Shown here: positions 63,688 to 64,000 of the stretch, one piece after another
Layout of the letters: every line of letters starts with the position of its first letter
Numbering within the stretch: the stretch's first letter is position 1
Assembly (NCBI GenBank): GCA_041398825.1
Contig: JAWKTX010000011.1
Span: 186,001-250,000 of the forward strand
DNA length: 64,000 nucleotides
Direction: 5' to 3'
Source of the DNA: Planctomycetaceae bacterium
GTDB taxonomy: Bacteria > Planctomycetota > Planctomycetia > Planctomycetales > Planctomycetaceae
The notes under the pieces: model-generated
What the model saw: the letters and a program-made list of their open reading frames with translations, nothing else
What the model was told of the DNA's origin: nothing
Databases searched by the model: none
Made by a program: the position numbers and the translations under genes

Positions 63688-63975
63688 ATGGCACGAAAAA
63701 GCTGGGTCGATCCGGACACAAATGAACCATTGATCGACGACTATGCAAAGAAGCTTCAGACTTTCGCGACGGCGTTTTCGGACGGCGTCATTTCAGAACA
63801 GGAAATCAGCGATCAGGAGGCCAGACTTGTTGACCTGATGAAGGAAATCGAACCACTGCTGGATGACCAAACGCACGCCAAAGTCACGCGTTTGCTCTGC
63901 GAACTCACCGCCTATGACATCATGCAGTTCGTTTTTGAGATGCAACAAACGAGAGCCGCGGCATTTCGCGGATAA
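63688..63975 (+). CDS. Small helical protein after the AAA+ gene
   Basis: 95 residues, acidic and probably all-helical (LIDDYAKKLQTFATAFSDGVISEQEISDQEARLVDLMKEIEPLL). I recognise no family. A TTAAGGTTCTTG region with AAGG is 10 bases before the ATG. It is the third gene in the PspA-AAA+ row and may be a partner of the ATPase. That is inference. Confidence 0.7.
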   Translation: MARKSWVDPDTNEPLIDDYAKKLQTFATAFSDGVISEQEISDQEARLVDLMKEIEPLLDDQTHAKVTRLLCELTAYDIMQFVFEMQQTRAAAFRG

Positions 63976-64000
63976 CGTCGCTGTACCACTGTCGCACTCC

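Overview
The window is a contiguous piece of bacterial chromosome that reads as a member of the Planctomycetes. I base this on gene content, not on a database match. The signs are an N-terminal zinc-ribbon/RDD membrane protein, an ExeA-type ATPase with a very long acidic tail, a squalene-cyclase-type repeat protein, SpoVG carrying a zinc ribbon, DUF3179-like and YHS-like lipoproteins, and an SLBB polysaccharide export lipoprotein. There are 43 genes, including one cut by the left edge and one broken by a frameshift. I saw no rRNA, tRNA, CRISPR array, prophage or intact transposase.

Layout. 1-2864: two membrane proteins on the minus strand. 3235-6696: three lipoproteins ending in a Wza-like polysaccharide export protein, closed by a strong terminator. 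6745-8233: N-formylglutamate amidohydrolase and NAD(P)HX epimerase, overlapping. 8448-12638: a 1396-residue membrane-anchored FtsK/SpoIIIE ATPase. 12750-20994: D-lactate dehydrogenase-like protein, ExeA-like ATPase, glycogen branching enzyme, thiol peroxidase and a Cu/Zn-type permease. 21016-23132: pdxJ, a thioredoxin-like protein and coaD on the minus strand. 23511-26528: two coupled small heat-shock proteins and ribosomal protein S1.

26923-32057 looks like an exopolysaccharide locus. It holds a HlyD-type membrane fusion protein, a degenerate receiver with zinc-binding clusters, a diguanylate cyclase with intact GGDEF and I-site, and a processive family-2 glycosyltransferase split by a one-base frameshift. 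Two copies of a short palindromic mobile element lie inside it, and a third lies after glgB. All three have inserted exactly at the TAG stop codon of the gene before them, with a 4-bp YTAG duplication.

32316-40915: rsfS, an amidohydrolase/beta-lactamase fusion, a YfhO-like membrane protein, a quinone-oxidoreductase-like enzyme, a peptidoglycan amidase and an esterase. 41023-48335: spoVG, then a DUF2760 - Hsp70 - Hsp70 (DUF3731-like) - macrodomain-like gene row that looks like a dedicated chaperone system. 48472-56530: an FkbH-like protein, topA and a large SurA/PpiD-like protein. 57010-60709: lipoproteins, a terpenoid-cyclase-fold repeat protein and an esterase. 60831-63975: PspA/IM30 followed by an AAA+ ATPase and a small protein, an arrangement reminiscent of an ESCRT-III/Vps4 pair.

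The most unusual items are the stop-codon-inserted palindromic elements, the interrupted exopolysaccharide locus, the PspA-AAA+ unit and the double-Hsp70/macrodomain-like operon.
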